A DNA stretch of 64,000 nucleotides from Topomyia yanbarensis (lineage: Eukaryota > Arthropoda > Insecta > Diptera > Culicidae), in assembly GCF_030247195.1 (NCBI RefSeq), contig NC_080671.1, forward strand, positions 213,218,701 through 213,282,700. The letters are read 5' to 3'. Position 1 is the stretch's first letter. Every line of letters begins with the position of its first letter. A program made the position numbers and the translations under genes. The notes below the pieces were generated by a model that did no database searches, had not been told where the DNA came from, and saw only the letters and a program-made list of their open reading frames with translations. Positions 14,697 to 25,877 of this stretch are shown one piece after another.

Positions 14697-17149
14697 TTAA
14701 ATTTTTCGTTGTTTTTTTTTCCTGGCGTCTAATGCTTCCTTATACCTGGAATACGCACTTCTGGAATATTGCAACAAACTTTTGCAGATGTAAACCTTTG
14801 TTAGTCCACCGGCATTATGCACTGCATCATATACAATACGCTGGGCTACTAAGCTTTCCTCTAGCTGGTTAACCACTAGGCAATCTTTATTTATTGCGAA
14901 ACCACGTTCCGATGAAGCATTACCATGGGAAAGTATCAATATTTTCTTTACGAAGCAGCCCAACAACTCTAATGATTTCCCTGAATCAGATATAGCTGTC
15001 TTCCAGAAACAGTCCACACGTTGTTTGGTCCTTTGGTACGTTGACAAACTGCTTGAACGACGGTAATGAAATTAGGTGCGCATACTCATCTTTAACTCTA
15101 TCGGCCGATGTTCCAGTCATATGTTCATTCTGTACTACCGTTTGCAAACAAAATTCAAGCCTTTTCTTTGCAATATCGGAGTACTGAACAAGTAATTCCG
15201 GATTCAGGCACGAAATGAATCGAGTGAACGGGTAAGCTAAAGGAGAACGTTCGAACATCTTCTTAAGAAACCCGACGAAATATGCTTTACAACTGGATCG
15301 GAATTGTAAAACATGCTTTTCTGATTGGTCGACTTTCAATTCGTTGAGCACCACTTTTGCGGTAAACCCGATATCAACATTTGAGACAGCAAGCAAATTA
15401 TCTTCTACTAGCTGAATATTAGCTAGTGATTTTGGTTTAGTTTTAAGAATTTCTGGTTTGACGAATTTTTCCATTACCAGCAAAACTATTCCAGTGAGAT
15501 CATAATACAAAAAAGGCGCCATAGGTTCCTCATCTTGAATTTTTTTTAGAAACGGTTCGACCGATGCGGCTGAAGACATGAAGAAAGACAACTTGCCCAG
15601 TTAAGCTCAGCCGAAAATGAACTGGAATTCCGGCTGGTTCCAGTTCGCATTCCGGCTCCAGTGACACAACCGATTCTAGTTAGAATCGGTTGTGTCACTG
15701 GAGCCGGAATACGAACTGGAACCAGCCAGAATTCCAGTTTAGTTCCGGCTGAACTTTACTGGGTGGCTTTGAACAGTTTGTCACCAACAGCCTCAGCAAC
15801 GATCTTGAAGTTTTTCGTACCGACGAGCCCTGGAAAACTCCTTTTGTAATCCGGATGACTTTCCTTCCATTTCTTTTCAGTCTGTTCATTGATAGCGTTG
15901 ACATACATTTTCAATTTAGGTAGCATTTCATTAGCTCTTTCAGCTACACGGTGGTTTTCAACCCACCTAACTGAACAAAATTTCAACGGAAATAAGGCGA
16001 CCCAGTCACCGCTGAATACTCTGCTCGGCGCAGGGGAACATCACGAAACAAATAGTACAACGATTGCAAGAAATCATCAATGTGCCAGTTTGTTTCTTTC
16101 ATTCCGTATTTAAACGAATTGTGGACAACGTGTAAGCCACAACTTCCTATATTCAATAATTCATATGTGTCTCCTCGTTGTTCATGCAATTCTTTTGCAA
16201 GATCTTTGACCAGCTTCAAATTTACATTTGGTCCATCCATTGACACTTGAATAACACGACTTAATAAAGAAGGGTTTGGTTTGAGACAACTTTTCAGCCC
16301 ATCTAATAAATCAACAGCACGCGTAGACGATAAAAAGGCAGAGCCTTTGTATGATGATCGCACTTCCTTTTTGCTTTCATCGAAATATTTGACGCAGACA
16401 TCCATTTGTTGCCGTTGATACATTTTGTTCAGTGTTTCATCAAACTCTATAACAAGCTCAGTACAACCACTCAAAGCATCGAACAACTGCCGTGTATAAT
16501 ATGGAGCCAACCCGTATGAAATCATATAGCCGATTTTTGTGCGGCCCAGTTCCACTTTAGCAGCTATCTCGCTATCCGGGAACATATCTTTAAATAACAA
16601 CACATCCGAACCGGCACCACGCAGAGACCGATGGGTGATCACTGTTTGCAATATCCACAACACTTCAGCCTTTGCAACATTGTCATTCAGTAAGAATTTT
16701 TTATCTTGCTTTTCTCATGGCTTTCGGTAGCAAATAACTGGATATTTGAATCCTGTTGAGTATCTGTTGGTTTTTCATTCACCATTGTACTGACCTGTGT
16801 TGATGGTCCTAAAACAAAACAAGAATAGTAAAACAATAATAAAATTTCAATTAAATATGACCTACTTACCAGCTTTTTCAAAATGTTCCACGAATTCGGG
16901 AACCGCTAATGTACTGTGCTTCGCTTTCTTTAATTGCTGATGCAATTTTCCTTTTCCGTGGCTCGTAAAGGCAACTTTTCCCATAGTATCAATTTTAAAC
17001 GACTTGTTACATAAAATACAACGAGCAGATCCAGAATCTTTAGGATCCGGGGCGCACCACGAAAACTGTTCTTTGTAGCGTAACGCAAACTTCGTCATTT
17101 TTAAGGCGAACCAATATGAATGATTTTTGAATGGCGTTTTACACATCAA
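14697..17149 (-). pseudogene. hAT-superfamily transposase, BED finger to dimerisation domain, broken
   Basis: Encodes a cut-and-paste DNA transposase acting in the nucleus. Exon 1 (17149 to 16870) carries a BED-type finger: SARCILCNKSF, then SHGKGKLHQQLKK. A 61-bp intron follows (GTAAGT at 16869, TTTTAG ending 16809). Later blocks fit hAT proteins: VIEFDETLNK, VIQVSMDGPNVNLK, GSCGLHVVHN, and CSVRWVENHRVAERA in the RNase-H-like and insertion regions. ILILSHGNASSERGF near the end is the dimerisation domain. The gene is dead. By eye there are single-base frameshifts near 16715, 15990 and 15020, and a 168-bp MITE sits at 15596-15763. If the MITE and one copy of its TG duplication are discounted, the frame on either side is continuous. 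The total of roughly 780 codons is normal for the family. Confidence 0.88.
15596..15763. mobile_element. 168-bp foldback MITE inside hAT transposase
   Basis: The termini are CCCAGTTAAGCTCAGCCG and the inverted CGGCTGAACTTTACTGGG. The centre is a perfect palindrome, with ACACAACCGATTCTAGT meeting its complement. It is flanked by TG on both sides (15594-15595 and 15764-15765), so the duplication is 2 bp. Relatives: 18032-18201, 53613-53778 and a fragment near 52486-52599. Confidence 0.9.
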
Positions 17150-17288
17150 TGAGATATTGGATCTCTAGCTGCTGCATCGGTATATTCGGTATAAAGGAAG
17201 GACGCATACAAACGATTCACGACTACCCACACTAGTTTGGTCGCCGCTAACGTAAATACGCCGACAATAATGAGAGTTACCAGACCTA
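17150..17288. other. hAT 5' region
   Basis: Sequence upstream of the transposase start, within the hAT element. No promoter motif stands out. Confidence 0.35.
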
Positions 17289-17599
17289 CCCAGGTAACCA
17301 ACAAGCATTAGTGTATGCAGTAAAGTAGCGTAAAATTTGCATTCCGGATGCTTCTTGCAGTATGCTAGCATTCGTTATGCATAACTGTTGTTAATCAGCA
17401 TTTGAAAAACTGTTTAAAAACTTCTTGCCAGTAAGCAGCATTCTGAATGCACAACAGTAGTAAAAAAGCATTTTCATAGCATAGCAGTAATGTAGCCGTA
17501 TATTTTGCCAAAAGCGACTTTTAAATAGCATTTAAAACGACTTAAGTGCTTATCAAGTAGCCGCTAAGACGCATTCAGCATGCTTATTGGTTACCTGGG
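17289..17599 (-). mobile_element. 311-bp MITE, CCCAGGTAACC family, copy 2
   Basis: Same termini as 11328-11638 but in opposite orientation. Here the flanks are TA on both sides (17287-17288 and 17600-17601), giving a clean 2-bp duplication. Inserted in the 5' region of the hAT element. Confidence 0.92.
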
Positions 17600-18031
17600 T
17601 ACCGATTTATCCGTTGTTATACCGATTCGCAGATGACGAGGGTAAATTCCACCAAAATATAACTATTTTGGGGATTTGGAAAAAATCCATTAATATCTGT
17701 TAAGTTTAGTCTAAAACCTCAAGAGTTTCTTTTAGGGAACGAATCACAGTTTGTAATACTAAGTAATTTATTAGATTACAAAATGGTACTACGAAATACC
17801 ATGTAACCTCCATGATCGGTTACATTATAAATCTCGACCGACGGTGTAAATAATAAATAACTTAAATATATAATATGTACATATACCCTAGATACGTTTT
17901 GATTTGTTTACCTTTTTATATTTTGAATTATTTTTATTTTTTTTAATTAATAATTATTAGTATCACCCTATTGAAAATATTTATTTAAAATTTGAATTTG
18001 CTATAAAAATACCGAATGCCCCTCGATCCTT

Positions 18032-18201
18032 CCCGGTCAAACCATTCGGAATTTGATTCGGAATCCTGAATGGAGTCAGTATGGATTCCAAATTAAATGC
18101 AACAACCGATTCTGAGTCGGAATCGGTTGTTGCATTTGATTTGGAATCCATAATGATTCCATTCAGAAATCCGAACCGGTTCCGGAATGAGTTTAACTGG
18201 G
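18032..18201. mobile_element. 170-bp foldback MITE in the 5' LTR
   Basis: Starts CCCGGTCAAACC and ends GAGTTTAACTGGG, with a central palindrome around ACAACCGATTCTGAGTCGGA. The 3' LTR has the empty site (ATCCTTTGCGTG), which shows a TT duplication and dates the MITE after the gypsy insertion. Related to 15596-15763. Confidence 0.92.
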
Positions 18202-18336
18202 TTTGCGTGTCCCAATTATCCCACCGATACAATTGCGCCCTGCGAAAGACTGTTATCTCGCTCTGATAGCAAGAGTCATCTCGCTTGCTATGTACCGTGA
18301 AGAGCGGAAATATCCACCACCCAGGACTTCGTGGGA

Positions 18337-18344
18337 TATATAAG
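18337..18344 (+). promoter_or_regulatory. LTR TATA box
   Basis: TATATAAG, followed about 25-35 bp downstream by the likely R start around 18365. Identical motif in the 3' LTR near 26245. This would drive the genomic transcript of the retrotransposon. Confidence 0.65.
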
Positions 18345-18865
18345 CAGGAGCCGACAAGCATTCGCTCTCTTTTTTGGTAACAAAGTAACTAGCTTAAAAT
18401 TCGGTATAGGTCGTTTTGGTTACCAAGTATTTTTTCAACAGTGATAGTGTTGGTGACAGTACGCGCTGTGTGCGGTAAAACTGTTAGTGCCAGTTGTTTC
18501 GCCTAAGTGGAAGAATCCTGACCGGCGATATCGGATCGAAAAGTTATCGAGGCCGGTACTGTTGAAAGGCCTGTGCATTTTACATTACCGACGGCTGATT
18601 CAGTGCAACATACGTTCGGTCTGTCACGACCGGCCCGTTCCGTCAATTAGCGGAGACACCACACCAGTCGGCGCAGCGTAGTTGACCCAATGGCAGTAGA
18701 TACAACATGCTCAAGAGGAATGAGCGAATCAGGTGCCCAATATTGTTTCCTTTGTTTTCCTTCCCAACATTATTAACCCTTGATAGCACATGTAAAATTA
18801 AATGAAATGATGAACTAAATATTTTTCTTATGGTGTTGTTTTTATTATAATTATTTCTTAAGATT

Positions 18866-18871
18866 AATAAA
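18866..18871 (+). terminator. LTR polyadenylation signal
   Basis: AATAAA inside the LTR downstream of the TATA box, at the position expected for the R/U5 boundary. Confidence 0.5.
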
Positions 18872-19066
18872 ATGTAGTGATCTAAATATTTTTCTTATTA
18901 TATTTAAATATTATATGAGCCCTTTCCGCTCTCTAGTACTTTTGATTTCCGCTGTCGATATTTATATGGAAAGTGTTTCCGCAATTTTCTCCCGGATGGA
19001 CCCTAGCCGAGCACGTGTAAAAAAGTAGTGCAAAAAACCGATATTGAATTGTTAAATTGTAACAAA

Positions 19067-19080
19067 TGGCGCCCAACGCT
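19067..19080 (+). promoter_or_regulatory. Primer binding site, tRNA-Lys type
   Basis: TGGCGCCCAACGCT two bases after the 5' LTR. TGGCGCCCAAC is the usual start of gypsy-type primer sites complementary to a tRNA-Lys 3' end. Used to prime minus-strand DNA synthesis. Confidence 0.7.
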
Positions 19081-19449
19081 AAATAATTATAAAAAGGTTT
19101 TCAATTTTAAACAAAATTGCAACCCTTTTTTACCAGGCTCCGGGAGGAATTGCAACCAATATAAAATTGTTTGAAATATTTTTACCATTTTCAGGTTATA
19201 TTTATATGATTATATTTGTGATTCAAGTGATTTATATAAAGTGCAAAAAAATCTTTCCGGGTGATGATAATTACTTTAGTGATAAATTTTACCGTCTCTA
19301 TTGTTTGACCATTTACCAGAATTCAGCCTTTTTCATTTAGACTGACGGGTGAGATTAATTTCCGGGGATTGAGTGATCGTTACCTAGTTCTTTTGTTCTC
19401 ATTTGAACGCTTTGTTTCGAAACCAATTGTTCTTTTTTTTCGTTTGGAA
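19081..19449 (+). other. Retrotransposon leader
   Basis: Untranslated leader between the primer site and gag. It contains CAGGCTCCGGGAGGAATTGCAACC near 19135, which closely resembles the polypurine/LTR junction at 25861-25885. Confidence 0.5.
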
Positions 19450-21408
19450 ATGGCAGAGGTTAATCTAAATTTTGATCAAGCAGTGGAATGGATGAAAACG
19501 TGGTACTACGAAATGAGGATAGATCACTTAGAACAAGATGAAATAGTTTTTGAAACTACAGTTAGATCCATCGTAATTCGCGAGGATCCCACGTTTTCCC
19601 GAAGAAAACGTAGCTTACGGGACCACCTAAAAATTGAAAAAGAAGAAAATAGGTTATACGATGCTCAACTGTCAGTTGACATTGAAGAAGAAATTCTTTT
19701 ATGTCAGCAAAAATGTGCTGAAATTTGTGGTAGGCTAAAACGAAACGATAGTACCATAATGAGCCGGTGTAAAACACGATTGTCACACTACGCTCACCGT
19801 AGTTATCAGCTCCTTAACCAAACAAATAAGACTTCGGAACTAGAAAATACACTTAAAACATTATTTTTTCAAATCGTAAATACAATTAAATCAGAATTTC
19901 ACCCTGAACTGGAACGCGACGGGAACGCAGACAGTGATCATGGAGATTTACTCGATGATGATACACCAGCTGGCGATGAGTCCGAAAATTCTTCGTCACC
20001 TGATGAATCGCAAGATCGAAAAAAGAAACGTAAATCGGTAGATATTGAAATGATAAATTCTCTCCAAGGTCGAATCGAGCAATTAGAAAACGAATTGACA
20101 AGTATGCAGTGCCCGCGTAATACAGCCCCACCAGGGCCCTCAAAAAAGCAACCCTCCATTTTGAAATCGAAAGCAAATAATAACGCATGTCTTGACCAAG
20201 CCGGTACATCATCCAACACAGCTAGAAATGCCACTTTTTATCCAACCCTCGATAACAATAACCCATTCTTCGTTTACGCGAACCCGTACCAATACTGGCA
20301 ACAGTCAAGCAATCACAACCCAGTTCCAACCGATCCTCGGGCATGTAATCACGGTAGCAATGATTGGCAAGAAGTAATTAAGAACCACAGGCAACCTTAC
20401 AATCATTCTACGACAGAGTTTATTCCCACTCCTCCGAGTAATCACTCTCAGCAAAGGTTACCGGTGTCGAAATGGTCCATTTCTAAATATGATGGCCATG
20501 ATCAGGAACTTAAACTTAACGAATTCTTAGAAATTATACAAGCATTATCTGTGGCGGAACACGTTTCCGAAACCGAGTTATTTGAGTCGGCGGTGCACTT
20601 ATTCTCAGGTCCAGCACTCAAATGGTACATGACTATGCGTAGTACCGGTCGCCTTTTAAACTGGCAACATTTGGTGCTAGAATTACGACGATCATTTATG
20701 CATCCAGACTTAGACGCACTTATTAAAATGAAAGTCTCCCAACGTAGACAACAAAGAAATGAAACTTTCCTTGAATTTTACCACGAAATGGAAAGATTAT
20801 TCCGTACAATGAGCACACAATTGCCTGACTACGAGAAAGTTCAAATTCTATTGCAGAATATTAGAATTGATTACAAAAAACAAATAAATTTTATTCCCAT
20901 CGCAGACTTGGCAACCTTAGTAGCGGCAGGCCAAAAGGTGGACGCGTTAAATTTTTTCAGCCTATAATAAAGTTTTTGGAAACGAAAAATCACTTGCCTC
21001 GCTAGAAAATTCCAACTCCACCAAACAAACGAGAAAAGACAGGCAGCAATCTCAGCCTTCACAACAGCAATCGAGTTCGCGTAACGCACCCAAACCTATT
21101 ACCAATCAGTCATTAAACCACGCGTCCCAACGCAATGAATCTCACACTTAATCTCTCAATGCCAATGCCGCTAGGAATTCTAACAGGTCTTTACTTACCC
21201 TCGAGGCCCTAATAGATGGCCATTGTCCACCACCCTCCAACAATTGTTTCAATTGTGGTAAATGGGGTCACAAGATCCAAACCTGCAGACTACCGAGAGG
21301 TGTGTTGTGTGAAAACTGTGGTTTTCGCGGATACCCTTCTAATAACTGTCCTTTCTGCATAAAAAACGGCATGGTTGCGAACGAAAATCGCCGTCCGCAA
21401 AGCCAGTA
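19450..21408 (+). pseudogene. gag: Gypsy gag (capsid and zinc-knuckle nucleocapsid), frameshifted
   Basis: Gag forms the cytoplasmic particle that packages the element's RNA. The preferred start is the ATG at 19450 (MAEVNLNFDQ), because the frame upstream of it is leader. A 505-residue frame contains an acidic/Lys-rich linker, a short coiled coil around residues 200-225 (RIEQLENELTSMQ) and a retrotransposon gag domain about residues 370-480 (ALKWYMTMRSTGRL...MKVSQRRQQRNETFLEFY). The frame stops at 20967, just after a T-run. The continuation is in the next frame, with a further stop near 21149, then two zinc knuckles at 21245-21350: CFNCGKWGHKIQTC and CENCGFRGYPSNNC. In the second one Tyr replaces the usual His. 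A one-base shift in the T-run explains the break better than programmed recoding, because of the extra stop. Confidence 0.85.
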
Positions 21409-21435
21409 ATTGCGTATAAATTCCAATCCACATTT

Positions 21436-21861
21436 TTGTCTAATTTCCAAATTGCTCCAGAAAATGTTTATGAAACTACTCCATCAACATTCTCCATTTC
21501 ATACCCTTATCCCAACGATAACCGACCGTATACCACCGTGAGTTTGTACGGTAATAAGGTTCGCGCATTATTAGATAGTGGCAGCAATTTAACCATAATT
21601 AATGAATCGGTATATACACAATTAAAGTCTCCCAAAGTATCACCCCTACAAAACGCTATTTTACTACGCACGGCGAGCGGAGAGCAGCTTGATATTTTGG
21701 GACAATTATATCTCCCATTCTGTTTTAACGGGATGATGAAAGTTATTCCTACGCTGGTAGTCCCCAACCTTGCCATAAACTGTATTTGTGGCATGGACTT
21801 TTGGAAAAAAAATCAATATTCAACCCCAGATTCACGAATGTCTCTCAGTGGAAGCCGATGA
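21436..21861 (+). pseudogene. pol: Gypsy aspartic protease segment
   Basis: Retroviral-type aspartic protease that would process Gag-Pol. The active-site block is ALLDSGSNLTIINESVY, with LDSGS as catalytic motif, followed by the usual flap-like region and CICGMDFW at the end. No ATG is present; it would be made as part of a Gag-Pol fusion. The frame overlaps the RT frame at 21788-21861. An indel in the A8 run near 21805-21812 separates the two: the residues in the other frame (INIQPQIHECLSVEAD) continue the protein naturally. A TAA at 21406 separates it from the knuckle region. Confidence 0.85.
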
Positions 21862-24451
21862 CGAGTCGGCTATCAGTAACCATACGCCCCCATCAACAGT
21901 TCTCAATGCCGAGGAAGAAATTTGTATTGCAGAGATAAAAACCTTATTCTTATCGGCAAAACAGGGCGAACCACTTACATTGACTCCCCTAGCTGTTCAC
22001 CGCATCGAAATCCAAGATGAGTGGAAGCGAAAACCTCCGATTAGACAGTTCCCCTACGTAATGTCTCCTCGAACTCAAGGGCTAGTCGCGGGAGAATTAC
22101 AGCGGCTGCTTAAAGCAGGCATAATTGAACGCAGCAATTCTGAATGGTCTTTAAACTGCGTACCCGTTATCAAACCGAACAAAGTCCGACTTTGCCTGGA
22201 CGCACGCAAAATAAACGAGCGCACTATTCGTGATGCATATCCTTTACCACACCCTTGTCGCATATTGGGGCAGCTTCCGAAAGCGAGATATTTATCTACT
22301 ATCGACCTATCGGAAGCTTTCCTTCAAATACCTCTCGACCCACACTCCAGAAAATTTACGGCATTCAGTGTGCAAGGAAAGGGTCTATTCCAATACACCC
22401 GAATGCCATTTGGTTTAGTTAACAGTCCCGCCACGCTTGCCAGACTGATGGACCAGGTTCTTGGCCACGGCATTTTAGAGCCAAATGTCTTCGTATACCT
22501 CGATGATATTGTCGTGGTAACGGAGACATTTGAGCAACACGTGCGCTTACTGCGCGAAATTGCCAAGCGCCTGAGGCAAGCAAATCTAAGCATTAACATA
22601 GAAAAGTCCCAGTTCGGAGTCTCTGAAATCCCATTCCTAGGTTATCTCCTTGGTACGAAAGGTCTGCGTACTAACCCTGACAAAATCAGGCCAATTGTCG
22701 AATACGCAAGACCGGATACCGTAACCAAACTGAGAAGATTTCTAGGAATGGCGAACTATTACCGTCGATTTATACCAGGATTCAGTGGCATTACCTCTGC
22801 ACTGACAGACCTTTTAAAAACTAAAACAAAAAAGATTATATGGAACGATCATGCCGAGAAAGCATTTTGTGACGTCAAAGAATTACTGATCTCCACTCCT
22901 ATTCTCGGCAGTCCAAATTTCAACTTACCAATCCAAACTGATGCCAGTGACGTAGCTGTCGCTGGGATTCTCACCCAAAAACACGAAGAGGGGGAGAAAG
23001 TTATATCTTACTTCTCTCACAAGCTCACTACTCCTCAGAAAAATTATCATGCCGCTGAGAAGGAGGCACTAGCCGCTCTTCTAGCAATAGACGCATTTCG
23101 GGGCTATATTGAAGGCTATCATTTTACATTAGTCACTGATTCGTCAGCTTTAACACACATTCTCAACACTAAATGGAAAGTTGGGTCCCGATGCAGTAGG
23201 TGGAGTTTGGTTCTGCAGCAGTACGACATGACGGTGGCACACCGGAAAGGTAAAGACCATATCGTTCCAGATGCCTTGTCCCGAAGCACTGCTGCGATCC
23301 AGCCTTCCCCTGCCGCATCGTGGCGCAATTCATTAATAGCAAAAGTACAACTTAAACCAGACGACTACATAGATTTTAAAGTTGACAACGGTCAACTCTA
23401 CAAGTTTGTGACATCAAAAGGCGAACCCTACGACAGTCGCTTTGAGTGGAAACTAATTCCCGAACTGGATGAGGTCACTCAAATCATTAGGGAGAATCAT
23501 GATGATGTATTCCACCCAGGCTTTGAAAAAACCCGCTCTAGAATTCAAAAGCGATACTACTGGCCCCGAATGGCCACAAACATTCGGTCTTACATTCAAA
23601 ATTGTCAAACCTGCAAAGAAGTTAAACCAGCCTCCGTACCGGTGGCGCCCGAAATGGGTAAATTTAGGGAGGCCTCTCGACCGTGGCAAATAATATCTTT
23701 AGATTTTGTCGGTCCTTTGCCACGCAGTCGCAAAGGTAATCAACATATGTTAGTTATAACCGACTATTTTTCTAAGTGGGTTATGATACATCCCTTACGA
23801 AAGCTTGAGAGCTCAGCCATGTGTGCGATTCTTCGCGACCACTGGTTCTTTCGAAATTCCGTCCCAGAGATAGTAATTTCCGATAATGGAAGTCCTTTTA
23901 TCTCTAAGGAATTTAAGAACTTGGTGGATCGTTTCGGAATAACACACTGGCTGAACTCCAAGTATCATTCTCAAGCAAACCCGGTCGAGAGGGTGAATCG
24001 AACGATAAACGCTGCCATTCGGACATACGTTCAAGATGATCAGCGCCTATGGGATACAAAACTACCTGAAATAGAATTAATCTTAAACACCAGCATTCAC
24101 TCTGCTACTGGGTTTACTCTGTATTTTGTGACACACGGCCACGAACTATCAGAAAGGGGGACCGACCATCGCCTATTTCGTCACTGGAAAAATTGCTCAG
24201 AGGAGGAAAGGGCATCAAAGCGTAAACACAAACGACACAAACGGTTTTCCAAATCCTTCTGCCAAGGTCAACTCGTTTTCAGAAGAAACACTAAACTGTC
24301 TAGCGCGATCGAGCACTACAACGCGAAGTACGGCCGACAATACCTACCGTGCAAAATATTTGCGAAAGTCGGATCCAACTCATACCGACTGGAAGACCTA
24401 TCAGGGAAAGATCTGGGGGTTTGGCCGGCCATTCATTTAAAGCCGGGGTAA
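21788..24451 (+). CDS. pol: Gypsy Pol: reverse transcriptase, RNase H, integrase
   Basis: Copies the element's RNA into DNA and integrates it. In order: reverse transcriptase (about residues 75-265) with RLCLDARKIN, STIDLSEAFLQIPL, MPFGLVNSPAT and the catalytic FVYLDDIVVV at about 22490; the connection LRRFLGMANYYRRFIPGFS; RNase H with IQTDASDVA, EKEALA and LVTDSSAL; and an integrase HHCC finger (ENHDDVFH...NCQTCKEVKP). The integrase core follows with ISLDFVGPLP, VISDNGSPF and NPVERVNRT (the D, D, E residues), and then a GPY/F-like tail (GSNSYRLEDLSGKDLG). The 887-codon frame is unbroken and all catalytic residues are present, but it opens at a non-ATG codon and is out of frame with the protease, so full Pol cannot be made without recoding. 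A typical Ty3/gypsy domain order. Confidence 0.95.
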   Translation: MAWTFGKKINIQPQIHECLSVEADDESAISNHTPPSTVLNAEEEICIAEIKTLFLSAKQGEPLTLTPLAVHRIEIQDEWKRKPPIRQFPYVMSPRTQGLVAGELQRLLKAGIIERSNSEWSLNCVPVIKPNKVRLCLDARKINERTIRDAYPLPHPCRILGQLPKARYLSTIDLSEAFLQIPLDPHSRKFTAFSVQGKGLFQYTRMPFGLVNSPATLARLMDQVLGHGILEPNVFVYLDDIVVVTETFEQHVRLLREIAKRLRQANLSINIEKSQFGVSEIPFLGYLLGTKGLRTNPDKIRPIVEYARPDTVTKLRRFLGMANYYRRFIPGFSGITSALTDLLKTKTKKIIWNDHAEKAFCDVKELLISTPILGSPNFNLPIQTDASDVAVAGILTQKHEEGEKVISYFSHKLTTPQKNYHAAEKEALAALLAIDAFRGYIEGYHFTLVTDSSALTHILNTKWKVGSRCSRWSLVLQQYDMTVAHRKGKDHIVPDALSRSTAAIQPSPAASWRNSLIAKVQLKPDDYIDFKVDNGQLYKFVTSKGEPYDSRFEWKLIPELDEVTQIIRENHDDVFHPGFEKTRSRIQKRYYWPRMATNIRSYIQNCQTCKEVKPASVPVAPEMGKFREASRPWQIISLDFVGPLPRSRKGNQHMLVITDYFSKWVMIHPLRKLESSAMCAILRDHWFFRNSVPEIVISDNGSPFISKEFKNLVDRFGITHWLNSKYHSQANPVERVNRTINAAIRTYVQDDQRLWDTKLPEIELILNTSIHSATGFTLYFVTHGHELSERGTDHRLFRHWKNCSEEERASKRKHKRHKRFSKSFCQGQLVFRRNTKLSSAIEHYNAKYGRQYLPCKIFAKVGSNSYRLEDLSGKDLGVWPAIHLKPG

Positions 24452-25865
24452 AAAAAACACTAGGTCTTAATTTCATTCTTTATTTGGTTAGGCTGTATCC
24501 TTGTATCGGGGTGTGAATCTGAAAAAAAGAAAGCTTTTTAATTGTAAAATATATACTCACCTGAAGCAATGAACCCCCGACGATTTCCCCGGTAACATAA
24601 TCTAAAAAAAGAGGTCCAAATTAGCCACCAAAACACCTTAAAAAACATTTCCTCACCTAAAATAAGCAAACCTACTTTCGGTCATCCATTCTTCAACATA
24701 ATGTTTTGTATTTGTTGATTCTCTGCTGTCATTATCGTTTTGACGTCTGATATTCTCCTCCGTTCAAGAGTTGACCTAACGGGTGGCACAAAAGTGGGTT
24801 CTATGAAAAAGAAAGGCAACCCGGTGCATTCGATGTTATATGTGAGGGAACATGGAGCACAGTGGGTCAAACCTGATCGACTATGGAAATTTATTATTAA
24901 TCTAAATTCGATCAGTTCGTCGACAAACTAAAATGATCATAATTGAGAAAGCCTATAGAATAGGTATAATATTAGGGCGCCCTAGAATAGAGATAGATTT
25001 TTAGTTAAGGAATGAATGTCTGAGGAAAGAATGCGTGATGTGAAATATGAGAGAAGTGATTGATGTGAATGAAATGCCTGAATGTAAGATGTGAATGTGA
25101 TATGATTGAAAGCGGACGAATGTAAGAATGAGCGAAAAAAAAGAACAAGTGGGTTTTAATAATACTTAGAAACTTTTGGTTTTAGTTTACATGCTAACGA
25201 CCGGATAAAAAGAGAAGGAAGATGTTTTCTCGATATCTTTGAAATCTTCTTCCATGAGTAATTCACCTAGTCAATCTAGTCCACCTTTCTTGGCAGGAAT
25301 TTGGATGAGTTCTGGTATTATGGTCAAATGAGGGAGTGGTATGAAATACTATTTTATCTGACGGATCCTGAGATTGCAAAATAGCACAATTAATAAAAAT
25401 CACCCTGAATCACAAATATACTCTTCCGTGGCGAGTGTCACCAATTGAAAATCTTATAATACAGCAGAAAAGATCCTTTGGGAAAATCATTGTTCTGTAT
25501 TAAAATGGATATTCAAAGGGCAGTAGGCCCACGATTTATAATCTGAAATTGGATACCCCAAATCAAACTTCTTTTGAACATGGCGAGTCTCACCGCTCTG
25601 AATTCAAATAATGTGGTAGAAAAGAGCTCCTTATGGATCAATCATTGTTCTACATTACCTTGGAATCGCAGCGGCAGTAGGCCCATGGCTTAGTCAAAAT
25701 ATTGTCCCCAACATGGCGAGTCTCACCGCTTTAAATTCAAATAATGTGGAAGAAAAGAGCTTCCTATGGATCAATCATTGTTCTACATTACCTTGAAATC
25801 GCAGCGGCAGCAGGCCCATTGTGGAGCTTAAACACAACCAAAAAAAATACTTTTTTTCTAACCGG
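24452..25865 (+). other. Post-pol region, no env recognised
   Basis: 1.4 kb between pol and the 3' LTR. Only short frames are present; the one at 24740-24931 (starting MTSDILLRSR) has no recognised domain and lacks a fusion-peptide or transmembrane segment. There is no support for an envelope gene. The distal part is the tandem repeat listed separately. Confidence 0.6.
25429..25820 (+). repeat. Three imperfect tandem units before the 3' LTR
   Basis: Units begin at about 25429, 25578 and 25711 with TGGCGAGTSTCACC. They share AAAAGAKCYY, then ATCATTGTTCTRYATTA and GGCAGTAGGCCCA. Spacing is about 133-149 bp. Located where gypsy elements often carry non-coding repeats. Confidence 0.85.
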
Positions 25866-25877
25866 CTCTGGGAGGAT
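25866..25877 (+). promoter_or_regulatory. Polypurine tract
   Basis: CTCTGGGAGGAT directly before the 3' LTR TGTAAC. Site where plus-strand synthesis would be primed. Confidence 0.6.

Larger units (their letters stand above)
17802..19064 (+). repeat. 5' LTR
   Basis: 1263 bp including a 170-bp MITE, so about 1.09 kb in its original form. It runs from TGTAAC to GTAACA. Contains a TATA box and an AATAAA signal. It is the intact reference that allows the two halves of the 3' LTR to be joined on paper. Confidence 0.93.

Noticed and set aside
14986..17149. Several separate small genes on the minus strand
   Set aside because: They are consecutive pieces of one hAT transposase separated by an intron, single-base shifts and a MITE.
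20960..21436. Programmed frameshift between gag, protease and RT
   Set aside because: Besides the frame changes there are extra stops (near 21149 and 21406) and indels in homopolymer runs. Mutation explains them more simply.
24740..24931. env gene of the gypsy element
   Set aside because: Only 63 codons, with no signal peptide, fusion peptide, cleavage site or membrane anchor visible.
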